Source: Rhizobacter sp. Root404
GTDB taxonomy: Bacteria; Pseudomonadota; Gammaproteobacteria; Burkholderiales; Burkholderiaceae_C
Assembly: GCF_001425865.1 (NCBI RefSeq)
Contig: NZ_LMDS01000001.1
Coordinates: 1 to 64,000 of the forward strand
DNA length: 64,000 nt
Reading direction: 5' to 3'
The position numbers and the translations under genes were made by a program. Below are positions 9,456 to 18,280 of this stretch, piece by piece (positions within the stretch are counted from its first letter, which is position 1; the number at the start of each line of letters is the position of its first letter). The notes beneath the pieces were generated by a model, which was not told where the DNA came from, searched no databases, and was given only the letters and a program-made list of their open reading frames with translations.

Positions 9456-10621
9456 GCGCTTCATTCATCGCGCCGGGCGCAACCCTGGGCGTCATGGGCG
9501 GTGGTCAGCTCGCCCGCATGTTCGTGCACGCCGCGCAGCGGCTCGGCTACGCGACCGCGGTGCTCGATCCGGATCCCGACAGTCCGGCCGGGCTCGTGTC
9601 GCACCACCATATCCGGGCCGACTATCTGGACGGGAATGGCCTCGACGAACTGGCCGAACTGAGCGCGGCCGTGACGACCGAGTTCGAGAACGTGCCGGCG
9701 CAGGCGCTGGCGCGGCTGGCCGAGCGGCGCCCGGTCGCGCCGGCGGCGGCCGCCGTCGCGATCTGTCAGGACCGCGCGACCGAGAAAGCCCACTTCGCCC
9801 GCAGCAACGTGCCTTGCGCGCCGTACACCGTGCTGGCCGGCGTCGGCGAGCTGGTCGGTGTGCGCGGCGACTTGCTGCCGGGCATCCTCAAGACCGCGCG
9901 CCTGGGCTACGACGGCAAGGGCCAGGTGCGCGTCGGCACGCGCGCAGAGTTGTCCTCGGGCTGGGCGGCGCTCGGCAGCGTCGCCTGCGTGCTCGAGAAG
10001 ATGCTGCCGCTGGCGCACGAGATCAGCGTGATCGTCGCGCGCGGGGCGGATGGCGCGCTGGTGAATCTGCCGGTCCAGCAGAACCTGCATCGCGACGGCG
10101 TCCTCGCCGTGACGCAGGTGCCGGCGGCGGCCGTGCCGGCCGACGTGCAGCAGCGTGCGGCGGCCAGTGCGAGGCAGATCGCCACGGAACTCGGCTATGT
10201 CGGCGTGCTGTGCGTCGAGTTCTTCGTGTTGCGCGACGGCAGCCTGATCGCCAACGAGATGGCGCCGCGCCCGCACAACTCCGGCCACTACAGCATCGAC
10301 GCGTGCGACATCTCGCAGTTCGAGCTGCAGGTGCGCGCGATGACCGGCGCGACGCTGCCCGAGCCGCGCCTGCATTCGCCGTGCGTGATGCTCAACCTGC
10401 TCGGCGACCTGTGGTTCGACGACCAGGGCGAGGAGCGCCCGGCCGGTCCCGACTGGGCGGCCGTGCTCGCTTTGCCCGGCGTGCACCTGCACCTGTACGG
10501 CAAGTCGCAGGCCCGCTCCGGCCGCAAGATGGGCCACCTGACGGTCACCGCGCCCAGTCTCGAGGCGGCCGACGCCGTCGCGCGCGAGGCCGCGGTGCGT
10601 CTCGGTATCGAGGGCTGGTAG
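9452..10621 (+). CDS. purK: 5-(carboxyamino)imidazole ribonucleotide synthase
   Basis: ATP-grasp enzyme that carboxylates AIR with bicarbonate to N5-CAIR, the substrate of PurE. 389 residues. [15 protein letters not shown] (about 9-23) is the N-terminal domain signature, [14 protein letters not shown] (about 149) the ATP-binding segment, and [22 protein letters not shown] (split around 270-291) the ATP-grasp active site. It ends [19 protein letters not shown]. It starts in the purE stop codon and is followed after two bases by tsaC, so purE-purK-tsaC reads as one operon. Confidence 0.96.
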   Translation: MSASFIAPGATLGVMGGGQLARMFVHAAQRLGYATAVLDPDPDSPAGLVSHHHIRADYLDGNGLDELAELSAAVTTEFENVPAQALARLAERRPVAPAAAAVAICQDRATEKAHFARSNVPCAPYTVLAGVGELVGVRGDLLPGILKTARLGYDGKGQVRVGTRAELSSGWAALGSVACVLEKMLPLAHEISVIVARGADGALVNLPVQQNLHRDGVLAVTQVPAAAVPADVQQRAAASARQIATELGYVGVLCVEFFVLRDGSLIANEMAPRPHNSGHYSIDACDISQFELQVRAMTGATLPEPRLHSPCVMLNLLGDLWFDDQGEERPAGPDWAAVLALPGVHLHLYGKSQARSGRKMGHLTVTAPSLEAADAVAREAAVRLGIEGW

Positions 10622-10623
10622 GC

Positions 10624-11604
10624 GTGTTGCTGGACGGGCTGCTGGCGAGCGCCATCGACGCCGCCGCCGCGCGGCTGGCCGACGGCGAACTCGTCGCGTT
10701 CCCGACCGAGACGGTCTACGGCCTCGGTGCGCGCGCCGACCGGGCCGACGCGGTCGCGAAAATCTTCGCGGCGAAGGGCCGGCCGAGCGATCACCCGCTG
10801 ATCGTCCACGTGACCGGCCCGGCGCAGATCGACGTGTTCGCGAGCGCGGTACCGCCGGTTGCGCGGCGCCTGATCGATGCGTTCTGGCCCGGCCCGCTGA
10901 CGCTGATCCTGCCGCGCCGGGCCGACATCGCGGAAGCCGCCGCGGGCGGCCAGGACAGCATCGGTCTGCGCTGCCCGTCGCATCCGGTCGCGAAGGCCCT
11001 GCTGCAGGCCGCGGAACGCCTGGGCGTGCCGGGCGTGGCGGCGCCGAGCGCGAACCGCTTCGGCCGCGTCAGCCCGACGCTCGCGGCCCACGTGGTCGAG
11101 GAATTCGGTGCCGATCTGCTGGTGCTCGATGGCGGCGCGACCGAGGTCGGCATCGAGTCCGCGATCGTCGACTGCTCGCGCGGGCATCCGGTGCTGCTGC
11201 GCCCCGGCACGCTGACCCGCGCGCAGATCGAGGCGGCGGCCGGCGAGCCGCTGGGCGCGCCGGATGCCGATGCGCCGCGCGCCCCGGGCACGCTGGCCGC
11301 GCACTACGCGCCGAACGCCCGGCTGCGGCTGATGTCGTCCGCGATGCTTCACACGGCTTTGCAAGTCCTCGGCGATGAGCCGCTGAAGCTGGCGGTATAT
11401 TCACGCGGCGCGCCGCCGGCCGCGGCCCGTGGCGTGCGGTACCGCCGCATGCCCGCGCAGGCGGCGCAGGTGGCGCATGAATTGTTCTCGGTGCTGCGCG
11501 AACTCGATGCCGAAGGCGCGCAGCTGATCTGGGTCGAAACGCCTCCGCCCGAGTCCGAATGGGACGGCGTTCGCGACCGCCTCACGCGGGCCGCCGCCGC
11601 CTGA
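10624..11604 (+). CDS. tsaC: L-threonylcarbamoyladenylate synthase (Sua5 type)
   Basis: Makes threonylcarbamoyl-AMP from threonine, bicarbonate and ATP, the first step of tRNA t6A37 formation. 326 residues, which fits the two-domain Sua5 form rather than short TsaC (about 190). The YrdC domain (about 1-210) shows GELVAFPTETVYGLGARA, KGRPSDHPLIVHV, FWPGPLTLIL and VAAPSANRFGRVSPT. A linker with APGTLAAHYAPNA leads to the C-terminal Sua5 domain (about 225-320). I chose GTG 10624, two bases after the purK stop. Its t6A partner TsaB is at 16250. Confidence 0.94.
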   Translation: MLLDGLLASAIDAAAARLADGELVAFPTETVYGLGARADRADAVAKIFAAKGRPSDHPLIVHVTGPAQIDVFASAVPPVARRLIDAFWPGPLTLILPRRADIAEAAAGGQDSIGLRCPSHPVAKALLQAAERLGVPGVAAPSANRFGRVSPTLAAHVVEEFGADLLVLDGGATEVGIESAIVDCSRGHPVLLRPGTLTRAQIEAAAGEPLGAPDADAPRAPGTLAAHYAPNARLRLMSSAMLHTALQVLGDEPLKLAVYSRGAPPAAARGVRYRRMPAQAAQVAHELFSVLRELDAEGAQLIWVETPPPESEWDGVRDRLTRAAAA

Positions 11605-11651
11605 TACCTCCCCGCATCCTTGCCTGATCGCCTGACCCTCCGGAGCCCCGA

Positions 11652-12614
11652 ATGAAGTTGAACCTGAATCGAACCGCACGCGCCGTCCTCGGCGCCGGCC
11701 TGCTGGCCTCGGCGGCATTGCTGGCGGCGTGTGGCGGCGGCGAGCAGGTGCAGCGCTTCTACCCGAGCCGAGTGCTCGCTTTCGGCGACGAGTCGAGCGT
11801 GATCAATGCCAATGGCACCAAGTACACGATCAACGCACTCGTCAGCGGCAGCACCACCCAGATCGAGTGCAGCCTGAATCCGATCTGGATCCAGTCGCTC
11901 GCCGGCAATTACGGCCTCGCGTTCCCGGAGTGTCCCGGCACCGCCGTGACTGACCCGGTCAGCCGCATCTACGCCGCCAACGGTGCCAAGGTGGCCGACA
12001 TCGCCGCGCAGATCGACAATCACCTGACCAACGGCGGTGGCTTCGTCAACGGCGACATGGCCACCTTGCTGGTCGGCGCGAACGACGTGATCGCGCAGTT
12101 CCAGCAATACCCGGCCGTCGGCGAGGACCAGCTGTCAGCGAACCTGACCGCGGCGGGTGCCGCGCTGGCCGAGCAGGTGAATCGCCTGGCCGCCCTCGGC
12201 GCGAAGGTGCTGATCGTGACGATCCCCGACATGGGCCGAACCCCGTTCGCCGGAGACCGAAGCCCCGGCTCGACCGACGGCAATCCGGCGCTGCTGACGC
12301 GCCTGTCGACCAAGTTCAACGATGCGCTGCTCTCCAACATCCTGAACGACGGCCACCAGATCGGGCTCGTGCAGCTCGACCAGTACCTGCTTTCGGTCGA
12401 CACCGCGACGATCAACAAGTACTCGGGCGCGAGCTACAGCAACACGACGCAAGCCGCCTGCGCGGTCGCACTGCCCAACTGCACGACCAACACCCTGGTC
12501 GCCGATGCGGTCAACAGCTTGTGGCTGTGGGCCGACGACCGGCATCTCAGCGCGGCAGGCCAGAACGCACTGGGCTCGCTGGCTGTGACGCGATCGCAGA
12601 ACAACCCGTTCTGA
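11652..12614 (+). CDS. SGNH-hydrolase-like lipoprotein (GDSL family)
   Basis: Predicted exported esterase/lipase-type hydrolase anchored as a lipoprotein. 320 residues with a lipobox LLAAC (Cys27) after a typical signal peptide. RVLAFGDES (about 40-48) corresponds to block I with Ser48 shifted one position from the usual GDS. LLVGANDV is block III (GxND) and WADDRHLSAAGQNALG is block V with the Asp-x-x-His pair. A second, more canonical member lies 189 nt downstream and OmpW follows, so the three may form an envelope cluster. Substrate unknown. ATG 11652 is preceded by ccggagccccga. Confidence 0.78.
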   Translation: MKLNLNRTARAVLGAGLLASAALLAACGGGEQVQRFYPSRVLAFGDESSVINANGTKYTINALVSGSTTQIECSLNPIWIQSLAGNYGLAFPECPGTAVTDPVSRIYAANGAKVADIAAQIDNHLTNGGGFVNGDMATLLVGANDVIAQFQQYPAVGEDQLSANLTAAGAALAEQVNRLAALGAKVLIVTIPDMGRTPFAGDRSPGSTDGNPALLTRLSTKFNDALLSNILNDGHQIGLVQLDQYLLSVDTATINKYSGASYSNTTQAACAVALPNCTTNTLVADAVNSLWLWADDRHLSAAGQNALGSLAVTRSQNNPF

Positions 12615-12803
12615 TCGCACATCGAAGCGGCGCGCGCGGTACGCGCACGCTGCGTTTGCACGCGTTTCGCGCGCGGCTGCCTGCTCTCCGGGGTTTGCCC
12701 GGACGCGACCCGGTCTGACGCCACCCTAGAGTTTCCTTTCGAGGACGGACATCGGTTCGTCGGTGCTGCCTGACAGGGCGCATGGGACCTTCAGGGGCAC
12801 GGC

Positions 12804-13964
12804 ATGAAACAGAATCGATCCTGGGCGTCGGGCGCCTGCGCGGCGCTGGTCGCCGCCCTCGTTTCCGCTTGCGGGGGCGGTGGGAGCAACACGACGCCGG
12901 CCGCGGCGATCACCTCCGTCAAGGTGATGGGCGACAGCCTCGCCGACAGCGGCACCTTCGGCTTCAAGTTCACCGTCAACGGCACGTCCTCGCAGATCTA
13001 CCCCGAGCGCATCGCGGCCACCTACGGCCTCACGCTCTGCAACGCCTACGTAGCGACCGGCGCGTCGACCTTCATCCCCAACCCGGCACAGGCCGGCTGC
13101 ACCAACTACGCGATCGGCGGCGGGCGGATCAACAACTACAGTGCGCCGACCTCGCCGCTGTCGATCGTGCAGCAGCTCAAGGACGCATCTGCCGCCGGCG
13201 ACTACACCGCCGGTGACCTGCTCGTGATCGACGGCGGCGGCAACGACGCGGCCGACCTCGTCGGCGCATTCCTGAACGCGCCGGCGGATGGCGGCGCCGC
13301 CTATATCGCCCTGCTCGGCACGGTGCTGCCGCCGGCGACGATCGGTGCCGCGGTGAGCGCGGGGCAACCGGGTCTCGAGCGCGTGGGCGCCACCTACCTG
13401 AGCGCGCTGGCCGACAACTTCCACGCCGCGATCCAGACCCACGCACTCGACCAGGGCGCCCAGCGCATCGCCGTGCTCAACATGCCCGGCATCACCAACA
13501 CGCCGCGTTTCCGGATGGTGCTCGACAGCATCGCCGCCGCGTATGGCGGCGGTGCGGCCGGCGCCTCAGCCCGCGCCCACGCACTGGGGGTGTTCGACTC
13601 CTGGATCACCGCGTTCAACACCGAACTTGCCACCAAGTTCGCCGGCAACGCGAACGTGGTCGTGGTGGATTTCCACGCCTCGTTCGACGACGAGGTGGCG
13701 AACCCGGGCCTCTACGCGCTGCAGAACGTCGCGACGCCGGCCTGCCCGATCACCGGCGTCGGCAGCGACGGCCTGCCGACCTACACCTTCCCGACCTGCA
13801 CCGACGCCGCGCTCTCGGCGGTCCCGCCACCCACGGGCGCGACCGGCGGTGCCGACTGGTGGAAGTCGTACGCGTTCTCCGACGGCTTCCACCCCACGCC
13901 GTACGGGCACGACCTGCTCGCGCGCTACATCTCGCGCTCGCTCGCCCAGGCCGGCTGGCTCTGA
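12804..13964 (+). CDS. SGNH/GDSL-hydrolase lipoprotein
   Basis: Predicted outer-membrane or periplasmic lipid-anchored esterase of 386 residues. Signal peptide with lipobox LVSAC (Cys23), then the canonical block I VMGDSLADSGTFG with nucleophile Ser46. DGGGNDAADL is block III and FSDGFHPTPYGHDLLARY is block V with the catalytic Asp/His. This block order matches the phospholipase/lecithinase/hemolysin type of GDSL enzymes. Related to the preceding gene by fold and lipobox. ompW follows 25 nt after the stop and could share its transcript. Confidence 0.85.
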   Translation: MKQNRSWASGACAALVAALVSACGGGGSNTTPAAAITSVKVMGDSLADSGTFGFKFTVNGTSSQIYPERIAATYGLTLCNAYVATGASTFIPNPAQAGCTNYAIGGGRINNYSAPTSPLSIVQQLKDASAAGDYTAGDLLVIDGGGNDAADLVGAFLNAPADGGAAYIALLGTVLPPATIGAAVSAGQPGLERVGATYLSALADNFHAAIQTHALDQGAQRIAVLNMPGITNTPRFRMVLDSIAAAYGGGAAGASARAHALGVFDSWITAFNTELATKFAGNANVVVVDFHASFDDEVANPGLYALQNVATPACPITGVGSDGLPTYTFPTCTDAALSAVPPPTGATGGADWWKSYAFSDGFHPTPYGHDLLARYISRSLAQAGWL

Positions 13965-13989
13965 CCCGTTGCATCGAGGAGAACCCGCC

Positions 13990-14682
13990 ATGACGCAACG
14001 TTTCCCTGCCCGCACCGTCCTCAGCGCCACGCTGGTCGCCTCGCTCGCGCTGCTCGCCGCCGGCGCCGCGTCGGCCCAGACCGCCGGCACGCTGCTGGTG
14101 CGTGCCGGCGCGACCCAGATCAAGCCGAACGTCGACAGCAGCGACCTGACCGCCCCGGCGATGGTCGGGTCGAAGGCCGACATCCGCGCCAGTTCCCGCC
14201 TGTCCGGTGGGCTGAGCTACATGGTGACCGACCACCTCTCGGTCGACGTGCCGCTCGCGCTGCCCTTCAAGCACGAGATCGACGGGGCGGGGGCGATCGC
14301 CGGCGTCGGCAAGATCGGCGAAGTCCGGGCGGCACCGATGACCGTGCTGGGCCAGTACCGCTTCCTCGAGCCGGGGTCCGCATTCCGCCCCTACGCGGGG
14401 GCGGGCCTGAGCTACGTCAAGTTCTACAAGGCGCGCGGCACCGCCACGCTGACGGCTCTGAGCGGCGGCACGCCGGCGAACCCGACCACGCTGACGGTCG
14501 AATCGAAGTTCGCCCCCTCGCTGCAACTCGGCGCCACCTTTCTCGTCGACGCGCATTGGGTCGTCGACGCGACCGTGTTGCGGACCTTCCTGAAAACCCG
14601 CACGACCCTGTCGACCGGGCAGACGCTCGACGCGACGCTCGACCCGACGACGGTGTCGCTCTCGGTGGGCTACGCGTTCTGA
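13990..14682 (+). CDS. ompW: OmpW-family outer-membrane protein
   Basis: Small eight-stranded beta-barrel porin for hydrophobic compounds. 230 residues with a signal peptide ending AAGAASAQ. The mature start TLLVRAGATQIKPN is the OmpW first strand; APMTVLGQYRFLEPGSAFRPYAGAG is the conserved central strand pair, and the protein closes with SLSVGYAF, the terminal phenylalanine expected for BAM-assembled barrels. ATG 13990 follows gaggagaacccgcc, a good ribosome-binding site. The stop is only 3 nt from the end of the convergent dacB gene. Confidence 0.9.
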   Translation: MTQRFPARTVLSATLVASLALLAAGAASAQTAGTLLVRAGATQIKPNVDSSDLTAPAMVGSKADIRASSRLSGGLSYMVTDHLSVDVPLALPFKHEIDGAGAIAGVGKIGEVRAAPMTVLGQYRFLEPGSAFRPYAGAGLSYVKFYKARGTATLTALSGGTPANPTTLTVESKFAPSLQLGATFLVDAHWVVDATVLRTFLKTRTTLSTGQTLDATLDPTTVSLSVGYAF

Positions 14683-14685
14683 GGT

Positions 14686-16143
14686 TCAGTTCGCCGGTTC
14701 GGCGGCGGTGACCGGCAACGCCGCGTCACCGGCGGCCCACTGCACCAGCGCATCGAACGCCGGCCGCGCGGCGTTCGCGTTCGGATGGTTCGCGATCATC
14801 ACGACGACGTAGCGCCGGCCCGAGTTCGCGAGCACCTGACCGGCGATCCCTGCCACGTCGCGCAGCGAGCCCGTCTTCAGGTGCGCGCGCCCCAGCGTCG
14901 CGCGCGAGCGCTTCAACGTGCCGTCGACGCCGCTGACCGGCAGCGAACTCAGCAGCTCCGGCATCACCGGGCTGGCCCAGGCCGTGACCAGCAGCCGCGC
15001 CAGCAGTTCCGCGGTGACGCGCGCCTCGCGCGACAGGCCCGAGCCGTTGTCGAGCACCAGCGCGCCGGCCGCGCTGCCCAGACGCGCGGTCGCCCACTGG
15101 CGCAGCACGTCGCGCGCCGCATCCGGCGTGCCGGCGCCGCTTTGCGTCAGGCCGAGCGTCAGGAACAGCTGTTGCGCCATCACGTTGTTGCTGTACTTGT
15201 TGATGTCGCGCACGATGTCGGCGAGCGGCGGCGAGATCGACTCGAACGTCGGCGGTGTGTCGGGTGCGGTCCCATCGCGCACGCGGCCGGTGATGCGGCC
15301 GCCGAGTTCCTTCCACATGCCCAGCAGCGCGCGCTCGTTGAAGCGGGCCGGCTCGGCGTGCGCCACCGCCCAGCTCTTCTCGCCGCACGCGGCCGCGAGC
15401 CTGCCGGCGAAGCGCGCATGCAGCGGGTCGGTGAAGTCGGCCCGCAGCGCACCGCGCCAGTCCTCGCACGGCCCGGCAGCGAGCGCCACGCTCGCGTCGT
15501 GGCGCACGCCGGCCAGCGGCGGGTCGGCCGAGACCAACGCGATGCCGCGGGCCGGGTCCGGCGTGAACGTGTAGACGACCGCGCGGTAGTTCAGCATCAG
15601 CGCATCGGCGCGCACGTTGTAAGGCCGCAGCGCTTCGCCGTCGAAGTCGCCCGCGGCCTGCTCCGGCACCGAGAAGGCGCTGCGGTCGAGCACGATGTCG
15701 CCCCGGATCTCGCGCACGCCCAGTTGCTGCACGCGCCGCAGCAGCAGCCACAGGCGTTCGACGACGAGCTTCGGATCGCCGTTGCCCTTGATCACCAGGT
15801 TGCCGTCCAGCACGCCGGCCCGCACGCTGCCCTGCAGCCACACCGGGGTGCTCCAGGTCCACGCCGGGCCCAGCAGGTCGAGGGCCGCGAAGGTCGTGAG
15901 CAGCTTCATCAACGACGCGGGGTTGACCGGCTGTTCCGTCTGCCAGGCCAGGCGCGGGCGGGCGCCGCTCACCTCCTGCACGATCGCGACGACCGACTCG
16001 CGCGGCACCTTGGCACGGTCCAGGGCGTCGAGCACGGCGGCCGGGAGCGCGTCGGCGGTCGTTGCGGGCGCCGCCGCCGCCAGCGGCGCGAGCAGCGCGA
16101 GCGTGGCCGCGGCCAACGCTCGGCGGACTCGGGAAACAGGCAT
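14686..16143 (-). CDS. dacB: D-alanyl-D-alanine carboxypeptidase/endopeptidase (PBP4)
   Basis: Periplasmic class C penicillin-binding protein trimming peptidoglycan stem peptides and cross-links. 485 residues with a signal peptide (ALAAATLALLAPLAAAAPA). The three active-site motifs are present: SLMK (Ser77-Lys80), SNN (about 318-320) in NKYSNNVMAQQ, and KTGS (Lys423) in HLKTGSLRDVAG. The insert between the first two motifs is the long extra domain typical of PBP4. The start at 16143 gives MPVSRVRRALAAA; further upstream the frame stays open for 157 codons but only antisense to tsaB. Divergent from tsaB. Confidence 0.93.
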   Translation of the reverse strand: MPVSRVRRALAAATLALLAPLAAAAPATTADALPAAVLDALDRAKVPRESVVAIVQEVSGARPRLAWQTEQPVNPASLMKLLTTFAALDLLGPAWTWSTPVWLQGSVRAGVLDGNLVIKGNGDPKLVVERLWLLLRRVQQLGVREIRGDIVLDRSAFSVPEQAAGDFDGEALRPYNVRADALMLNYRAVVYTFTPDPARGIALVSADPPLAGVRHDASVALAAGPCEDWRGALRADFTDPLHARFAGRLAAACGEKSWAVAHAEPARFNERALLGMWKELGGRITGRVRDGTAPDTPPTFESISPPLADIVRDINKYSNNVMAQQLFLTLGLTQSGAGTPDAARDVLRQWATARLGSAAGALVLDNGSGLSREARVTAELLARLLVTAWASPVMPELLSSLPVSGVDGTLKRSRATLGRAHLKTGSLRDVAGIAGQVLANSGRRYVVVMIANHPNANAARPAFDALVQWAAGDAALPVTAAEPAN

Positions 16144-16172
16144 GCGCGATGATCGCATGCAGGCGCGGCGGC

Positions 16173-16178
16173 TAAACT
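16173..16178 (+). promoter_or_regulatory. Candidate -10 (TAAACT) at the head of tsaB-rimI-udg
   Basis: TAAACT lies 6 nt before the ATG of a short frame at 16185 that ends in the tsaB start codon. The spacing suggests transcription starts at or next to that ATG. Confidence 0.35.
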
Positions 16179-16184
16179 CGATCC

Positions 16185-16253
16185 ATGAGCCAGAAGCCCC
16201 TGCGGCCGCGTCGCCGCGGCGCCCTTCCAGAGGCCGGCCGGCGCCGCGCATGA
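16185..16253 (+). CDS. Possible 22-codon leader peptide overlapping tsaB start
   Basis: A short open frame starting at ATG 16185, very rich in Arg/Pro (begins MSQKPLRPRRRGA), ends with a TGA at 16251-16253 that overlaps the tsaB ATG as ATGA. tsaB has no visible Shine-Dalgarno sequence of its own, so translation of this frame could feed tsaB by reinitiation. It could equally be chance in GC-rich DNA. Confidence 0.3.
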   Translation: MSQKPLRPRRRGALPEAGRRRA

Positions 16254-16981
16254 CGGCCACCCTGCTGGCATTCGACACCGCGACCGAACACCTGAGCATC
16301 GCGCTCCTGTCCGGTGGCGGCGTGCACGTGCACGAGGGCGCGGGCGGTGCGCAGGCGTCGGCCACGTTGATCCCGTCGATCCTGGCGCTGCTCGCACGCA
16401 CGGGGATCGCGCTGAAGGACCTGGATGCGATCGCGTTCGGCCGCGGCCCCGGCGCCTTCACGGGGTTGCGCACGGCGTGCTCGGTCGCGCAGGGCCTCGC
16501 GTTCGGCGCTGGCAAGCCGGTGTTGCCGATCGACACGCTGCTCGCGGTCGCCGAGGACGCGCGCGCGGGCGAGGATCGTCCGCAGCGCGTCTGGGTCGCG
16601 ATGGATGCGCGCATGAACGAGGTCTACGCGGCGCAGTACGCGTGGGCGGCGGGCCGCTGGACCGTGCTGGACGCGCCGATGTTGATCGGCCCCGACGCGC
16701 TCGATGCGCGCTGGCAGGCGCTTGCGCCGGAGCATGTGGCCGGCAACGCGCTGACCGCGTTCGCGGGCCGGACCTGGACCACGGGCACGGCGCGCCTGTC
16801 GCCCGACGCGTTGCCGCGCGCCGGCGCGATGCTGCCACTCGCGCAGGCCCTGTGGGCCGATGGTGGCGCGGTCGACGCGGCCGCGGCGCTGCCCCTGTAT
16901 CTGCGCGACAAGGTCGCGCAAACCACCGAGGAGCGCGCCGCCGTGCGCGCCGCGAAAGACGCGCTGGAGGCCGCGCGATGA
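16250..16981 (+). CDS. tsaB: tRNA t6A synthesis protein TsaB
   Basis: Partner of TsaD/TsaE in moving the threonylcarbamoyl group onto adenosine 37 of ANN-decoding tRNAs. 243 residues, ASKHA/actin-like fold: TLLAFDTATEHLSIALLSG (about 3-21) is the first phosphate-loop strand, and AFGRGPGAFTGLRTACSVAQGLAFG (split near 63-87) is the family's best signature. RVWVAMDARMNEVYAAQY follows. ATG 16250 was chosen because it directly precedes the conserved first strand. It overlaps rimI by 4 nt (ATGA), the very common tsaB-rimI pairing. Confidence 0.94.
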   Translation: MTATLLAFDTATEHLSIALLSGGGVHVHEGAGGAQASATLIPSILALLARTGIALKDLDAIAFGRGPGAFTGLRTACSVAQGLAFGAGKPVLPIDTLLAVAEDARAGEDRPQRVWVAMDARMNEVYAAQYAWAAGRWTVLDAPMLIGPDALDARWQALAPEHVAGNALTAFAGRTWTTGTARLSPDALPRAGAMLPLAQALWADGGAVDAAAALPLYLRDKVAQTTEERAAVRAAKDALEAAR

Positions 16982-17505
16982 GCGCGCTGTGGCGCGGCCC
17001 GGCGCGCCGTATCGCCGGCGATGCCCCACTGCTCGTGCCGATGACGATCGCGCAACTCGACGCGGTGATGGCGATCGAGGTGGCCGCCTACGCGTTCCCA
17101 TGGAGCCGCGGCAACTTCATCGACTCGCTCGCCGCCGGCTACCCGGCGCGCACGCTGGTCGACGGGCACGGCGCACTCCTCGGCTACTTCGTTGCGATGG
17201 GCGGCGTCGACGAGATGCACCTGCTGAACATCACGGTCGCCCCGGCGGCGCAGGGACGCGGGTACGCGCGGCGCATGATCGATGCGCTGGTCGGGCTGTG
17301 CCAGGCCCTGCCGGCCCGCTCGCTGTGGCTCGAGGTGCGCGCGAGCAACACGCATGCGCGTGCACTGTACGAGCACCTCGGCTTCGTGCAGGTGGGGCTG
17401 CGCAAAGGCTATTACCCGGCGCCGTTCGGGCGCCGCGAGGATGCGATCGTGATGAGCCTGGCGATCGAACCCGCCGCCTCGGGAGGCCCCGATGCGCTGG
17501 GATGA
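16978..17505 (+). CDS. rimI: Ribosomal protein alanine N-acetyltransferase (GNAT)
   Basis: Acetylates the N-terminal alanine of ribosomal protein S18 in E. coli and possibly other proteins. 175 residues. After a ~20-residue extension the GNAT fold is clear: MTIAQLDAVMAIEVAAYAFPWSRG, then DEMHLLNITVAPAAQGRGYARRM with the acetyl-CoA loop Q-x-x-G-x-G/A, LWLEVRASNTHARALYEHLGF and VGLRKGYYPAPFGREDA-like end. Starts in the tsaB stop codon; its last 14 nt overlap the start of the uracil-DNA glycosylase gene. Confidence 0.93.
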   Translation: MSALWRGPARRIAGDAPLLVPMTIAQLDAVMAIEVAAYAFPWSRGNFIDSLAAGYPARTLVDGHGALLGYFVAMGGVDEMHLLNITVAPAAQGRGYARRMIDALVGLCQALPARSLWLEVRASNTHARALYEHLGFVQVGLRKGYYPAPFGRREDAIVMSLAIEPAASGGPDALG

Positions 17506-18280
17506 GCGACAACGCGCGATGCTGCGCGAGATCGGCGTGCACGCTTGGTGGCCGGTCGACGACGGGGTCGCCACCGAGGAGCGGCCTGCCGTCGAGGCCC
17601 GGGAGGACGCCGCGCCCGCGATCGTCCCGGGCCGCGAACCGCCGCCCGCCGTGCCGCGCGCGGCGGCGGAACCCGGCGTCGCGGCCGGTCTCGACTGGCC
17701 CGCCTTGCGTGCGGCCGTTGCCGCCTGCACGGCGTGCCCGCTGAGTGGCAGCCGCCGCCAGACCGTGTTCGGCGTCGGCCACGAGCAGGCGCACTGGATG
17801 ATCGTCGGCGAGGCGCCGGGCGAACAGGAGGATCGCGAGGGCGAGCCCTTCGTCGGCAAGTCGGGCCAGCTGCTCGACAACATGCTGCGCGCGATCGGGC
17901 TGACGCGGGGTGCGGCCGAGCCGGCACGCCAGGTGTTCATCGCCAACACGCTGAAGTGCCGCCCACCCGGCAACCGCAACCCCGCGCCGGACGAACTGGC
18001 GCAGTGCGAGTCCTTCCTGATCCGGCAGGTGCAGCTGGTGCAGCCGCGCATCATCCTCGCGATGGGCGCGTTCGCGGTGCAGAGCCTGCTGCGCAGCAGC
18101 GAGCCGGTCGGGCGCCTGCGCGGGCGCGTGCACCGCTACCAGGGCGTGCCGCTGATCGTGACCTACCACCCGGCCTACCTGCTGCGCAACCCGGTCGACA
18201 AGGCCAAGGCCTGGGACGACCTGTGCCTCGCGGTCGAGACCGCGGCGGCGACCGCCGCTACGTCGACTTCGGCACCTTGA
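17492..18280 (+). CDS. Family 4 (iron-sulfur) uracil-DNA glycosylase
   Basis: Removes uracil from DNA to start base-excision repair. 262 residues. After a Pro/Ala-rich stretch (about 25-65) the catalytic domain has four cysteines spaced for a 4Fe-4S cluster: Cys79 and Cys82 (CTACPL), Cys156 ([10 protein letters not shown]) and Cys172 (AQCESF). [20 protein letters not shown] (about 107-126) is the uracil-binding motif and [11 protein letters not shown] the C-terminal one. ATG 17492 overlaps rimI, so tsaB-rimI-udg is one unit. The last 23 nt overlap the end of the convergent glmU gene. Confidence 0.92.
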   Translation: MRWDERQRAMLREIGVHAWWPVDDGVATEERPAVEAREDAAPAIVPGREPPPAVPRAAAEPGVAAGLDWPALRAAVAACTACPLSGSRRQTVFGVGHEQAHWMIVGEAPGEQEDREGEPFVGKSGQLLDNMLRAIGLTRGAAEPARQVFIANTLKCRPPGNRNPAPDELAQCESFLIRQVQLVQPRIILAMGAFAVQSLLRSSEPVGRLRGRVHRYQGVPLIVTYHPAYLLRNPVDKAKAWDDLCLAVETAAATAATSTSAP

